A stretch of DNA of 60,379 bases from Sneathiella sp. (lineage in GTDB: Bacteria > Pseudomonadota > Alphaproteobacteria > Sneathiellales > Sneathiellaceae): the NCBI RefSeq assembly GCF_002694385.1, contig NZ_NZMB01000012.1, forward strand, positions 162,112-222,490. The letters are read 5' to 3'. The notes beneath the pieces are model-generated. The model made no database searches. It had not been told where the DNA came from and saw nothing but the letters and a program-made list of their open reading frames with translations. The translations under genes and the position numbers were made by a program. Shown here piece by piece: positions 18,616 to 27,028 of the stretch (the first letter of the stretch is position 1; each line of letters starts with the position of its first letter).

Positions 18616-20253
18616 TCAGTTCTCCACAGCGCGGCCTTTGAGGGCGAACAGGCCCCGCGGACGCTTTTGAATAAACAGAATGATAAAGATAAGGATGCAT
18701 ATCTTGGCCAGCACCGCCCCCGTATAGGGTTCGAGAAACTTGTTGGTGATCCCGAGGCTGAGCGCACCGACGAGCGTGCCCCACAGGTTCCCCACGCCGC
18801 CAAAGACCACGACCATGAAACTGTCGACGATATAGGATTGGCCAAGGTTGGGGCTCACATTGTCGATCTGGCTGAGGGCCACGCCTGCCATGCCGGCAAC
18901 ACCGGAGCCAAGCCCGAAGGTCATGGCATCGACCCAGCCAGTGCGGATCCCCATCGAGGAGGCCATTTTCCGGTTCTGCGTCACAGCCCGCATCTCCAGT
19001 CCAAAAGCCGTCTTGCGCAGGACCAGCATCAGCATCAGCAAAACGGCCGCCGCGAACAGGATAATGGCAATGCGATTGTAGGTAAGGGCCAGGCCGCCCG
19101 TGATTTCCCAAGCCCCGCTTAACCAGTCAGGAGACGAGACCTCCTTGTTGGTCGGGCCAAAAACTGTCCGTACGAACTGTTGCAGGATCAGGCTTATGCC
19201 CCAGGTGGCGAGCAGGGTTTCAAGCGGCCGCCCATAAAGAAAACGGATCACGCTGCGTTCAATCGCCATCCCGGCAAGACCGGCAACGATGAAGGCAAGC
19301 GGCACCGCCGCAATCAGCGAGTAAGTCAACATGTCCGGTGCGAAATTGCGGCACAGCTCCTGCACCATATATGTGGTATAGGCACCAATCATGACCATTT
19401 CGCCATGCGCCATGTTAATCACACCCATAACACCGAAAGTGATGGCAAGCCCGATCGCCGCGAGCAGCAGGACCGAGCCGAGAGAGATACCCTGGAAAAC
19501 ATTTTCGACAAGGCCCAGCATGGCGAGACGTTCTTCCACCTTGTCGAGAGCCTGACGTACTTTGGCAGCAAGCGCCTGATTTTCGGAGGACGGGTTTTCA
19601 GCTGCCGCCAGCCTGTTCAACTCGGCACTGAGCATGGATCTGACTTCGGGATCGGGCTGCTCGCCAAGAATGACGAGAGCGTCGGCCTGAACATCCGGCG
19701 TTTCCCCATGGGCAAAGTTGAGAGCCGCGAGCGCCCGGCGCATGACGGCCGCCACTTTCTCGTCCGTTTCCATCGCAAGCGCCTCCGTGAGCGGCGCGAC
19801 CATCTCGGCCGGCCTGCTTTTGAAGATCGCATTGGCGGCATTTATGCGGAGCGCGGGATCCTCATTCAAAAGCGTCAACCGCCCCAGCAGATCCTTGATC
19901 AAACCGCGCATCCGGTTATTAATTCGAATTTTTGATATTTCGGTGCGTTCAATCGGGCCAATCTCCTCGCCCGTTACCGCATCACTTGCTATTTGCCGGT
20001 CTCCATCTTTGACTAGGAAAACCAGCCGGTCATCTGCTTCGAGAGCATAAAGATCGCCACTCAAGAGTATTTCGAGCAGGCGCACCGACCTTTTATCGCC
20101 AGAGGCGGCAATCGCTTCCGTCGCCTGAATTTTATCACTGTAGCTTTTTGACAGCAGACCCTTTGCGGCATCCGCCAGATCCGCCTGCGCGGTTGCCTGA
20201 CCTGCCAAAAGACAGAAAAAGGCCGCAATGATGGTTTTGAGTATAATCCGCAT
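18616..20253 (-). CDS. urtB: Urea ABC transporter permease UrtB with periplasmic helical N-domain
   Basis: A 545-residue permease. A signal peptide (cleavage probably after AQA near residue 24) is followed by about 230 residues of helical HEAT-like sequence with Ala/Leu/Asp repeats. The LivH-type membrane domain follows from about residue 255 (GISLGSVLLLAAIGLAITFGVMGVINMAHGE, a landmark stretch cited in part). This extra N-domain is a known feature of UrtB versus other LivH permeases. The gene follows urtA after a 78-base gap holding a hairpin. Confidence 0.95.
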   Translation of the reverse strand: MRIILKTIIAAFFCLLAGQATAQADLADAAKGLLSKSYSDKIQATEAIAASGDKRSVRLLEILLSGDLYALEADDRLVFLVKDGDRQIASDAVTGEEIGPIERTEISKIRINNRMRGLIKDLLGRLTLLNEDPALRINAANAIFKSRPAEMVAPLTEALAMETDEKVAAVMRRALAALNFAHGETPDVQADALVILGEQPDPEVRSMLSAELNRLAAAENPSSENQALAAKVRQALDKVEERLAMLGLVENVFQGISLGSVLLLAAIGLAITFGVMGVINMAHGEMVMIGAYTTYMVQELCRNFAPDMLTYSLIAAVPLAFIVAGLAGMAIERSVIRFLYGRPLETLLATWGISLILQQFVRTVFGPTNKEVSSPDWLSGAWEITGGLALTYNRIAIILFAAAVLLMLMLVLRKTAFGLEMRAVTQNRKMASSMGIRTGWVDAMTFGLGSGVAGMAGVALSQIDNVSPNLGQSYIVDSFMVVVFGGVGNLWGTLVGALSLGITNKFLEPYTGAVLAKICILIFIILFIQKRPRGLFALKGRAVEN

Positions 20254-20290
20254 GGGGGTACCGGATGCTTGTATAGGTGAAAGGTGAAGG

Positions 20291-20311
20291 AGGGCGGTCA
20301 GGAACCGCCTC
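20291..20311 (-). terminator. Hairpin between urtA and urtB
   Basis: On the minus strand AGGCGGT and ACCGCCCT flank a five-base loop, giving a GC-rich stem of six to seven pairs in the 78-base gap. No T tract follows, so it is more likely to protect urtA mRNA or cause partial read-through than to stop transcription. Such hairpins are common after binding-protein genes of ABC operons. Confidence 0.5.
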
Positions 20312-20331
20312 TCCCGCTTATTCGCTCTCGA

Positions 20332-21618
20332 TCAGTACATCGGTTTTTCGCAGCCGCCGCAGACATAGGGATAGGTCCAGTCGGCAATCAGCTTCGCGCT
20401 TTCGGGGATGTAATCGCTCCAGGCGTCGCCCACGACAACATCGTCCGTCCGCCAGACCGTTTCGATCTGGCCGTTATCCTGAATTTCACCAATCAGAACC
20501 GGCTTCGACAGGTGATGGTTGGTATTCATGACAGCCGTGCCGCCGGTCAGGTTCTTGACCTTCTGGCCATACATGGCCTGACGCACCGCATCCACATCGG
20601 TAGTGCCTGCCTGCTTGACAGCCTGCGTCCACATCTTGAAACCAAGATAGGTGGCTTCCATCGGATCGTTGGTAACCCGCTTGTCATCGCCGATGAAGGC
20701 TTTCCATTGCTTGATGAAGGCGTCGTTTTCTTCGCTTTCAATGCTCATGAAGTAGTTCCAGGCGGCAAGATGACCAACGAGGGGGGTGGTATCAAGACCG
20801 GCCAGCTCTTCTTCACCAACGGAGAAGGCAACAACCGGTATGTCGGCGGCATCGATGCCCTGGTTCCCGAGTTCCTTGTAGAAAGGCACGTTGGCGTCAC
20901 CGTTGATGGTGGAAACCACGGCGGTTTTCTTGCCTTCAGAGCCGAACTTCTTGATATCGGAAACAATCGTCTGCCAATCGGAATGTCCGAAGGGCGTATA
21001 GCTGATCATGATATCCTCTTCGGCAACACCCTTAGATTTCAGGAAGGCTTCCAGGATCTTGTTCGTAGTGCGCGGATAGACATAATCGGTACCGGCGAGC
21101 ACCCATCGCTCAACGCTGCCGCCCTCTTCACTCATCAGATACTCAACCGCCGGGATTGCCTGCTGGTTCGGCGCGGCGCCCGTGTAGAACACATTGCGGG
21201 AGCTTTCCTCGCCTTCATACTGCACCGGATAGAAGAGCAGACTGTTCAACTCCTCAAAAACCGGCAGAACGGATTTACGCGATACGGATGTCCAGCATCC
21301 GAAAACCACGTCAACATCACTAACTTCGATGAGTTCACGCGCCTTTTCCGCAAACAGCGGCCAGTTGGACGCCGGATCAACGACAACCGCCTCTACCTTC
21401 TTGCCCAACAGCCCGCCATTCTTGTTCAGATCGTCAACCATCATGAGGACGGCGTCCTTCAACGTGGTTTCCGAAATTGCCATCGTGCCGGTCAGGGAAT
21501 GCAAGACCCCGACCTTGATCACGTCATCGGCCGCCTGAGCCGTGCCCAGACCGAGAGCGCTTGTTGCCAACATGGCAGCGCCCGTAAACACACCTGCGAC
21601 TTTGCGTAGTCCTAACAT
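20332..21618 (-). CDS. urtA: Urea ABC transporter substrate-binding protein UrtA
   Basis: Periplasmic binding protein of 428 residues. The signal peptide MLGLRKVAGVFTGAAMLAT is shown in part and ends in AQA. The mature protein opens with IKVGVLHSLTGTMAISE, the UrtA/AmiC-type start, and closes with PYVCGGCEKPMY. The ATG at 21618 has GGAGG (21628-21632) nine bases upstream; the frame runs on to 21672, but that would put the start close to the sigma-54 promoter and lacks a binding site. It is first gene of the urt-ure cluster. Confidence 0.97.
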   Translation of the reverse strand: MLGLRKVAGVFTGAAMLATSALGLGTAQAADDVIKVGVLHSLTGTMAISETTLKDAVLMMVDDLNKNGGLLGKKVEAVVVDPASNWPLFAEKARELIEVSDVDVVFGCWTSVSRKSVLPVFEELNSLLFYPVQYEGEESSRNVFYTGAAPNQQAIPAVEYLMSEEGGSVERWVLAGTDYVYPRTTNKILEAFLKSKGVAEEDIMISYTPFGHSDWQTIVSDIKKFGSEGKKTAVVSTINGDANVPFYKELGNQGIDAADIPVVAFSVGEEELAGLDTTPLVGHLAAWNYFMSIESEENDAFIKQWKAFIGDDKRVTNDPMEATYLGFKMWTQAVKQAGTTDVDAVRQAMYGQKVKNLTGGTAVMNTNHHLSKPVLIGEIQDNGQIETVWRTDDVVVGDAWSDYIPESAKLIADWTYPYVCGGCEKPMY

Positions 21619-21667
21619 TTGATGTTGCCTCCATAAGCCCATTGTTATTTTGCAGTGCATCAACAAG

Positions 21668-21684
21668 AGCAAAGGCCATGCCAG
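21668..21684 (-). promoter_or_regulatory. Sigma-54 (-24/-12) promoter of urtA
   Basis: The minus strand reads CTGGCATGGCCTTTGCT. Against the RpoN consensus TGGCACG-N4-TTGCW it differs only at the sixth base (T for C), with exact spacing of the GG and GC doublets. It is 50 bases upstream of the urtA ATG. RpoN is encoded at 55215-56759 in this window. Control by NtrC is inferred; no clear NtrC site was found upstream. Confidence 0.8.
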
Positions 21685-21896
21685 AAGTCGGTGTCCACGC
21701 GACGATCTATTTTAAGGCTATGATTTAAATGATTTTTTCAGAGCCAAGATAAAATTCTGCGAAATTTTTGGAGGTTGTCAGCACTCTGAAATGCCTTATT
21801 TTTAATCATTTATCCGCAAACTCCATCAAATGCAGTATATTTTGTCTATTTTATGTGCATTTTCGGTTTTCTTCTCCCTGCTCAACGACACGCCAA

Positions 21897-21912
21897 TGCT
21901 TCACGTGAAACA
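21897..21912. other. parS: parS-like centromere site (ParB binding)
   Basis: The sequence TGCTTCACGTGAAACA matches 15 of 16 bases of the bacterial parS consensus TGTTTCACGTGAAACA; only the third base differs. The core TTCACGTGAA is a perfect palindrome and the site is intergenic. ParB-type proteins load here and spread over flanking DNA for chromosome segregation; chromosomal parS sites usually cluster near the replication origin. parA and parB are not in this window. Confidence 0.72.
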
Positions 21913-22185
21913 TTTGTGGCGCTTTATCGGGCATCTAAGGGGCAAACAAGGGCCGTAATCGGGGAATCCTTCGCCCGGTCAGATCCGTCGCAATGAAACA
22001 CCGGGGAGAAAGAAAGAGCATATCTTGCGTGACAATAAAACCTCTGCGTGATAGAGAAAATGCCCCGCCGTCATTCATTAAACAATTTGCAATATATCCC
22101 GGTTTAAGTTGAATTACAGATTTTACGCGATTGGCAGCACGCCCTGGAAGGAGCCGGGCCGCCTGCGACATATCGAAAGTACAAA

Positions 22186-22938
22186 ATGAACATTCGTATT
22201 GATGCAAAAGTAACCACGGCTTTTCTCTTCGGCATTCTCGCTTTATTGGTTTTCGGCCATTTCTTCTCAGTTATTATGGCTTTCCGCTTCGGCTATCATA
22301 ATGATGTCATCTTCGATTATATAAATCTGGATGATGAAGAGAATCTGTCGACCTTTTTCTCGGCGTCCATGCTGCTCTTCTCCTCAATTCTGCTGTTCGT
22401 TATTTTTGCCTTTCACCGGCAGGACAAAAATGGAGAGTATAAATACTGGCTGGCTCTCGCGTTGCTGTTTCTGTTTCTCGCCATAGATGAAAGCTCAAAG
22501 GTGCATGAGAAGGTGATCGATGTCTATTGGGCGCTTTTCGGGCAGCATGAGAATTCAAAGGCGGATAATTACATCTGGGTGATTGCCTATGGCGGCTTCG
22601 CCCTCGTTATCGCCGCCGTCTATTTGCGCTTCGTTCTTTCCCAGCCAAGAAAAACCTGTCTCCTGATTTTTATCGCCGCTGCGCTTTATGTCGGCGGCGC
22701 TTTGGGAATGGAGGTTCTCGGCGCGCTTTATGTGGATCAATCATATTTCCGGGAAAGTGCCACATATGATTTTTCCCGGTTCAACGGCAAATATTTTCTG
22801 ATTTCCGGCACCGAAGAATCCATGGAAATGCTCGGGGTCCTGACCTTTATTTATACGCTGCTTGCCTATATTGAAACGAAATGGCGGGGATTATACATCA
22901 TCAACCGCCCGTCCAGTGGGAAAGCATCCCCAAGCTGA
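22186..22938 (+). CDS. Polytopic membrane protein of unknown function
   Basis: A 250-residue inner-membrane protein with about six hydrophobic segments (roughly 9-31, 58-80, 89-103, 127-148, 158-180 and 215-228). Charged residues sit within or next to membrane segments: LAIDESSKVHEK (D and E with HE five to six residues on) and GTEESMEMLG near the last helix. Such buried Asp/Glu/His sets occur in intramembrane metal-dependent enzymes, but no family is recognised. No strong ribosome-binding site precedes the ATG. It stands alone, divergent from urtA. Confidence 0.7.
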   Translation: MNIRIDAKVTTAFLFGILALLVFGHFFSVIMAFRFGYHNDVIFDYINLDDEENLSTFFSASMLLFSSILLFVIFAFHRQDKNGEYKYWLALALLFLFLAIDESSKVHEKVIDVYWALFGQHENSKADNYIWVIAYGGFALVIAAVYLRFVLSQPRKTCLLIFIAAALYVGGALGMEVLGALYVDQSYFRESATYDFSRFNGKYFLISGTEESMEMLGVLTFIYTLLAYIETKWRGLYIINRPSSGKASPS

Positions 22939-22968
22939 AGACCATTCCAGCGATGATCCGCCCGTCAG

Positions 22969-23388
22969 TCAGTCAAGCGCCACCTTGCCGCGGGCTTTCT
23001 TGATCACACCGCGCCGCTGTTTTGTCTGCAAGCGCCGGAGTTTAGATGAATATGTCGGCTTGGTCGGCCTGCGGAATTTGGGGGCGATGGCCGCCTGCCG
23101 GATCAGCAGGACAAGCCGTTCCAGTGCGGCCTTGCGATTGCGATCCTGAGAGCGGAACTCGTCCGCCGTCAGGACAAGCACGCCCTCCTTTGTCATGCGT
23201 TGCCCGGCCAGCTTCTTCAGCCGGGCAAATATCGCGGGGGTCAGATTGGGACTCCGCCCGGCATCGAAACGGAGTTGCACGGCCGTTTCAACCTTGTTGA
23301 CATTCTGCCCGCCCGGACCGGACGCACGGATAAAGCTTTCCGTGATTTCGCTGTCATCCAGGGTAATATGTCCGTTGATCCTGATCAT
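22969..23388 (-). CDS. arfB: Alternative ribosome-rescue factor ArfB (peptidyl-tRNA hydrolase)
   Basis: A 139-residue class-I release-factor-like protein that frees peptides from stalled non-stop ribosomes. The catalytic GGQ (26-28, in ASGPGGQNVNKVET) is present. The basic C-terminal tail (RRLQTKQRRGVIKKARGK) that enters the empty mRNA channel follows, and the stop-codon-reading domains of true release factors are absent. Length is normal for ArfB/YaeJ. It converges with the gene at 22186. Confidence 0.95.
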   Translation of the reverse strand: MIRINGHITLDDSEITESFIRASGPGGQNVNKVETAVQLRFDAGRSPNLTPAIFARLKKLAGQRMTKEGVLVLTADEFRSQDRNRKAALERLVLLIRQAAIAPKFRRPTKPTYSSKLRRLQTKQRRGVIKKARGKVALD

Positions 23389-23458
23389 GCGTTCCGGTTA
23401 ACCGAAAGAAAGGGCGAAAGCAAGCCCCAAGCCGTCCATTACTGCGCAGCCCCACCTG

Positions 23459-23692
23459 TTAGTCGAGATAGCTGCTGATCTCATCCTTCAAGGCGAGCCG
23501 TTGACGGCGGAGCTGCTTTTCATATCCCTCATCGGCGGGGTCAACCTTGGTTTCGATGCGGTGAATCTCGCGATTTACCGAATGATACTCCTCCGTCAGC
23601 TTTGCAAAATGCGCATCAGATTGCGTCAAGGAACTAATCCGATCTTTCGCGTCGGGAAATTCCTCGGCTAGTTCATGGGGGACATGTGACAT
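23459..23692 (-). CDS. YdcH/DUF465 family small protein
   Basis: A 77-residue protein starting MSHVPHELAEEFP, then a helical hairpin rich in Glu, Arg and Lys (HFAKLTEEYHSVNREIHRIE, LRRQRLALKDEI). This is the DUF465/YdcH pattern, common in alphaproteobacteria and without an agreed function. The ATG at 23692 has GAGG eight bases upstream; the frame can be extended nine codons without that support. Confidence 0.88.
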   Translation of the reverse strand: MSHVPHELAEEFPDAKDRISSLTQSDAHFAKLTEEYHSVNREIHRIETKVDPADEGYEKQLRRQRLALKDEISSYLD

Positions 23693-23883
23693 GGCAATAT
23701 CCTCATTGATCCATAACATTCGTCTATTTTTTACACCTATGCATATTCAAGCCGGAAACAAGCGGCGCAGCATTGATTAAACGCAAATCCCGGACAGAGA
23801 GGCTTACGATCCCGGCTCTTTCATTATAAGATGATCCTTCCCCGATATGGACAGACATCACAGAAGGAAGGCTGCCCCTCGCG

Positions 23884-24306
23884 ATGACCCTCGAAACCGA
23901 TACGCGCCCGCCGCCCGACGGCTTTGTCCGCAGCCTGCACCGCGGCCCCTTCTCCCTGCATAACGGCCCTGTCTTTCACAAGATCGATGGAGACCGTTTC
24001 TGGCATGGCCTGTTTATTACGGAACGACACAGCAATTCACGCGGACGCCTGCATGGCGGCATGATGACCGCCTTTGCCGATGGTCTACTGGCGACCGCCG
24101 TCGCGCGGGCCAATACGGCAATGGCTGTCACCGTCAACCTCAACTGCAATATCTGCGCGGCGGCCGACATCGGTGACTGGCTGGAAGGCACGGCGCGCCA
24201 GACCAGCGCTGCCGACGGCTTCGCCTTCGTCGAGGCGGAGGCCTGGGTCGGCGAGAAGATCATCTTCAACGCCACCGGCGTTTTCCGATTTCTGGAGAAA
24301 CGGTAA
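23884..24306 (+). CDS. PaaI-type hotdog-fold thioesterase
   Basis: A 140-residue cytosolic protein with the 4HBT hotdog signature RGRLHGGMMTAFADGLLATA, followed by VTVNLNCNICAAADIGDWLEG. Family members hydrolyse acyl-CoA thioesters; the substrate cannot be told. Spacing to AAGGAAGG (about 14 bases) is long, so the start is not certain. It ends just before a terminator and convergent tRNA-Gly. Confidence 0.85.
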   Translation: MTLETDTRPPPDGFVRSLHRGPFSLHNGPVFHKIDGDRFWHGLFITERHSNSRGRLHGGMMTAFADGLLATAVARANTAMAVTVNLNCNICAAADIGDWLEGTARQTSAADGFAFVEAEAWVGEKIIFNATGVFRFLEKR

Positions 24307-24310
24307 AATC

Positions 24311-24344
24311 AAAAAAGCCCCGCCATCTCTGGCAGGGCCTTTTG
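24311..24344. terminator. Bidirectional terminator between thioesterase gene and tRNA-Gly
   Basis: AAAAAAGCCCCGCC and GGCAGGGCCTTTT form a GC-rich stem with a six-base loop, one mismatch/bulge, an A run on the left and a T run on the right. It can serve the plus-strand thioesterase gene and the minus-strand tRNA. Confidence 0.75.
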
Positions 24345-24350
24345 AAATAA

Positions 24351-24425
24351 TGGAGCGGGCGAGGCGATTCGAACGCCCGACCCTAACCTTGGCAAGGTTA
24401 TGCTCTACCCCTGAGCTACGCCCGC
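24351..24425 (-). tRNA. tRNA-Gly (anticodon GCC)
   Basis: Seventy-five bases on the minus strand with encoded CCA. Acceptor arms GCGGGCG/CGCCCGC pair fully, the D arm reads AGCTCAGGGGTAGAGC, the anticodon arm TAACC-TTGCCAA-GGTTA shows GCC, and the T arm contains GTTCGAATC. No intron and no variable-arm expansion. Confidence 0.97.
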
Positions 24426-24454
24426 TCGAGCGGCAACATCAGTTGCGAGGCGGG

Positions 24455-24482
24455 ATAATACGTAATTAGTCCCCGATTGCAA
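24455..24482 (-). promoter_or_regulatory. Promoter of tRNA-Gly
   Basis: On the minus strand TTGCAA and TATTAT are 16 bases apart, and the -10 box ends 30 bases before the tRNA 5' end. The good match fits a stable-RNA promoter, but it is a visual call. Confidence 0.55.
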
Positions 24483-24584
24483 GCGTGTTTTTCGAAAATT
24501 CCCGCTTTTGCCATTTCTTTATTTTAACCTCCTTGAAGAGCCGTTAATTTCCCGCATGCATGGAAATACATAAGGAACGGAAAA

Positions 24585-25085
24585 ATGCCTGCAACACCCG
24601 AAGATCTGCTCGCCAGACTGGACGCACTTGGAATCATCCATGAAACATATCACCATGTGCCGGTCTTCACCGTCGAGGAAGCGCAGGAGCATACCGGACA
24701 TATCCCCGGCGGCCATTGCAAGAACCTGTTTCTGAAGGACAGGAATGGCGATCTCTATCTCGTCGTCTGCCTGCAGGAAACCGCCGTCGATTTGAAAGCT
24801 TTCCGACCGCTGGTCGGGGCGAAGAACCTCAGCTTTGGCAAGCCCGAGCTGCTCTATGACACCCTTGGTGTCGAGCCGGGCTCCGTCACGCCGTTTGCGC
24901 TGATCAATGACACCGGACAGGCTGTGAAGGTGGTGCTTGAGGAGAAAATGATGGCCTGTGAGCATCTCAATTATCATCCCCTGATCAACAGCATGACGAC
25001 CCGGATCACCCCTGCCGATCTCGATGCGTTCATCCGGGCCTGCGGACATCAACCAAGGGTCCTTGCGCTTCCGGAGAGAGACTGA
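24585..25085 (+). CDS. proX: Prolyl-tRNA editing protein (ProX/YbaK family)
   Basis: A 166-residue free-standing editing domain. The pattern matches ProXp-ala/PrdX proteins that hydrolyse Ala-tRNA(Pro): HVPVFTVEEAQEHTGHIPGG, then HCKNLFLKDRNGDLYLVV and GVEPGSVTPFALINDTG, and a C-terminal HPLINSMTTRI. AAGGA before the ATG supports the start. It is a single gene divergent from tRNA-Gly. Confidence 0.92.
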   Translation: MPATPEDLLARLDALGIIHETYHHVPVFTVEEAQEHTGHIPGGHCKNLFLKDRNGDLYLVVCLQETAVDLKAFRPLVGAKNLSFGKPELLYDTLGVEPGSVTPFALINDTGQAVKVVLEEKMMACEHLNYHPLINSMTTRITPADLDAFIRACGHQPRVLALPERD

Positions 25086-25240
25086 TTTTCCGGTGCATCT
25101 TGACTGTTACTCCCCCCGGCCTAAATCATCCACAGGACCACTTAACAAAACCGCCGGATGGTGCTATCCCATGATGCGGCATCGGCTTGCCTGAGGGCGC
25201 GCTCCTATTGCAATAAGAACGGATTTGGTAAACAGGACTG

Positions 25241-26146
25241 ATGGAAACTCTGATTAGCGAGAGCGCCGGTACGGGCGACAATTTGATCAAGGACGGCTCG
25301 ACACAGACCTTCATGCAGGATGTGGTGGAAGCCAGCAAGGAACGGCTTGTTCTTGTGGATCTCTGGGCCCCCTGGTGCGGCCCCTGCAAACAGCTTGGTC
25401 CGATTATCGAAAAAGTGGTGAAGGGCGCCAAAGGCGCTGCCTCGCTGGTCAAGATCGACATTGATCAGCATCCGCAGATTGCCCAAAGTTTGCAGGTCCA
25501 GTCCATTCCGGCCGTTTTCGCCTTCAAGGATGGACGGCCCGTTGACGGCTTCATGGGCGCTCTGCCGGAAAGCAAGGTGAAAGAATTTGTCGAACGGCAT
25601 GCGGGCCCCATTGGCCCGTCTCCTGTTGAGCAGGCTTTTGCTGCCGGAAGCGCCGCGCTTGAGGCGGGCGAGACGGATGTGGCGCTGACCGCTTTTGCGA
25701 AAATTCTTGAGCTGGAGCCGGATAATGTCGAGGCAAAAGCCCAGCTTGCACGGGTTTATGTCAAACTCGGTGAAATCGACGCAGCAAAAAGTCTGATGGA
25801 GACCATTGCCGATAACCAGAAATTCGCACCTGCCGTGAGCGCGGCTCTCGCCGCCATTTCCATGGCGGAAAATGCTGCAAATGCCGGTGAGCTGGAACCG
25901 CTCCGCCAGCGGGTCGAAGAAAACCCCAATGACCTCGATGCGCGTCTGCAATATGGCCGCGCCCTCGTCGGGCATGGCAATTATGAGGCGGGCGGCGAAG
26001 AGTTTCTTGACATCATTCGCCGCGACCGTGACTGGAACGAGGCGGCGGGACGGCAGGAGTTGCTCAAGCTGCTGGACCTGATCGGTCCCGCGAACCCGCT
26101 GACCAAAAGTCTCCGCCGACGGCTTTCATCGCTTTTGTTCTCATGA
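25241..26146 (+). CDS. ybbN: YbbN-type thioredoxin-TPR protein
   Basis: A 301-residue cytosolic protein with a thioredoxin domain (about 20-125) and an intact CGPC site in WCGPCK (Cys46, Cys49). A TPR-like helical half follows (LAKILELEPDNVEAKAQLAR and YGRALVGHGNYEAG). Family members act as (co)chaperones/holdases. The E. coli homologue has SxxC, so the CGPC here suggests redox activity. It heads a tight run with the LON-domain, Trm112 and DUF971 genes; the stop overlaps the next ATG. Confidence 0.93.
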   Translation: METLISESAGTGDNLIKDGSTQTFMQDVVEASKERLVLVDLWAPWCGPCKQLGPIIEKVVKGAKGAASLVKIDIDQHPQIAQSLQVQSIPAVFAFKDGRPVDGFMGALPESKVKEFVERHAGPIGPSPVEQAFAAGSAALEAGETDVALTAFAKILELEPDNVEAKAQLARVYVKLGEIDAAKSLMETIADNQKFAPAVSAALAAISMAENAANAGELEPLRQRVEENPNDLDARLQYGRALVGHGNYEAGGEEFLDIIRRDRDWNEAAGRQELLKLLDLIGPANPLTKSLRRRLSSLLFS

Positions 26147-26802
26147 CCGATACGGGCGCGAATACGGGGCTTGAAGAGCTCCCTCCGGTTTTGCCGATCT
26201 TCCCGCTGACCGGCGCGCTCCTGCTCAGTAACGCCCACCTGCCTCTCAATATTTTCGAACCCCGCTACCTCGCCATGGTGCAGGACGCCATGGCGACGCA
26301 CCGCCTGATTGGCATGGTCCAGCCGCGTGATCCAAACTCCCGGCTGATGGAACCGGAGATATTCCGCATCGGCTGCGCGGGAAAAATCTGCGAATACGGC
26401 CAGCTTCCGAACGGCATGCTGCGCATTACCCTGGAAGGGTTATGCCGCTTTGAAGTGATTGAAGAGCTTGATGTCACAACGCCCTATCGACAGGTCAATG
26501 CCGCATACGAAAAATTCCGTCACGATATGGAACCCCTTCAGGGCAACCATGTCAACCGTCAGGCGCTGCATGATGCCCTGCAACATTTTCTTGAATTCGA
26601 GGACGGCGCCAGCGACTGGCAGACGCTTGACAGTCTCGAAGATGACAGCCTGATCAATTCCCTCTGCATGATTTGTCCTTTCTCGCCGGTGGAAAAGCAG
26701 GCGCTGCTTGAAGCCCAGGATGTCTGCATCAGGGCCGAATTGCTGATCAGCCTTCTGCATATGATGATACAGCAGGTGGAAACCCACCGAACGTTGCAGT
26801 AA
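26143..26802 (+). CDS. LON-domain (substrate-binding domain) protein
   Basis: A 219-residue protein consisting of only the N-terminal domain of Lon protease: [30 protein letters not shown] with RLIGMVQP and [15 protein letters not shown], cited in part. There is no ATPase or protease part, so it cannot be a protease. Such stand-alone domains follow YbbN in many alphaproteobacteria. ATGA overlap with ybbN. Role unknown; substrate or adaptor binding is a guess. Confidence 0.92.
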   Translation: MTDTGANTGLEELPPVLPIFPLTGALLLSNAHLPLNIFEPRYLAMVQDAMATHRLIGMVQPRDPNSRLMEPEIFRIGCAGKICEYGQLPNGMLRITLEGLCRFEVIEELDVTTPYRQVNAAYEKFRHDMEPLQGNHVNRQALHDALQHFLEFEDGASDWQTLDSLEDDSLINSLCMICPFSPVEKQALLEAQDVCIRAELLISLLHMMIQQVETHRTLQ

Positions 26803-26824
26803 TCCCCGTTTGAAAGAAACCTCC

Positions 26825-27028
26825 ATGACCGACACCAAAGCACCGGCCGTTGATCCGAAACTTCTCGAAATTCTCGTCTGCCCGCTGAGCAAAGGGCCGC
26901 TTGTCTTTGACCGCGAGAACAATGAATTGATCAGCAAAACCGCGGGGCTCGCCTATCCCATTCGCAATGGCATTCCCATCATGCTGGTAGATGAAGCGCG
27001 CGAACTGGATCCATTGAGCGAAAAATGA
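26825..27028 (+). CDS. Trm112-family protein (YcaR-like)
   Basis: A 67-residue protein with [36 protein letters not shown] and DEARELD, the Trm112/UPF0434 pattern. In eukaryotes and archaea Trm112 activates methyltransferases; in bacteria the role is less clear. The usual zinc-binding Cys set is reduced to one Cys. ATG at 26825 fits the family; the frame opens at a TTG at 26810. Confidence 0.92.
   Translation: MTDTKAPAVDPKLLEILVCPLSKGPLVFDRENNELISKTAGLAYPIRNGIPIMLVDEARELDPLSEK

Larger units (their letters stand above)
21619..22185. other. Long intergenic region upstream of urtA
   Basis: This 567-base gap separates divergent urtA and the membrane-protein gene at 22186. It holds the urtA ribosome-binding site and sigma-54 promoter, an AT-rich stretch (about 21700-21860) and a parS-like site (21897-21912). 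A minus-strand open frame at 21935-22207 has no ribosome-binding site and overlaps the next gene's start, so it was not called. No RNA gene was recognised. Confidence 0.6.

Noticed and set aside
20284-21609. 441-codon plus-strand open frame opposite urtA
   Set aside because: Shadow of the urtA reading frame; no domain or start signal.
21808-21818. TTATCCGCA, one mismatch to a DnaA box, near the parS-like site
   Set aside because: Single isolated box; no cluster and no origin-type neighbours, so an origin of replication is not supported.
21935-22207. 90-codon minus-strand open frame in the urtA upstream gap
   Set aside because: No ribosome-binding site, overlaps the start of the divergent gene at 22186, odd composition; the gap is better explained as regulatory DNA.
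25100-25127. TTGACT-N16-TAAATC upstream of ybbN
   Set aside because: A possible promoter, but it lies over 100 bases from the gene with a poor -10 and no further support.
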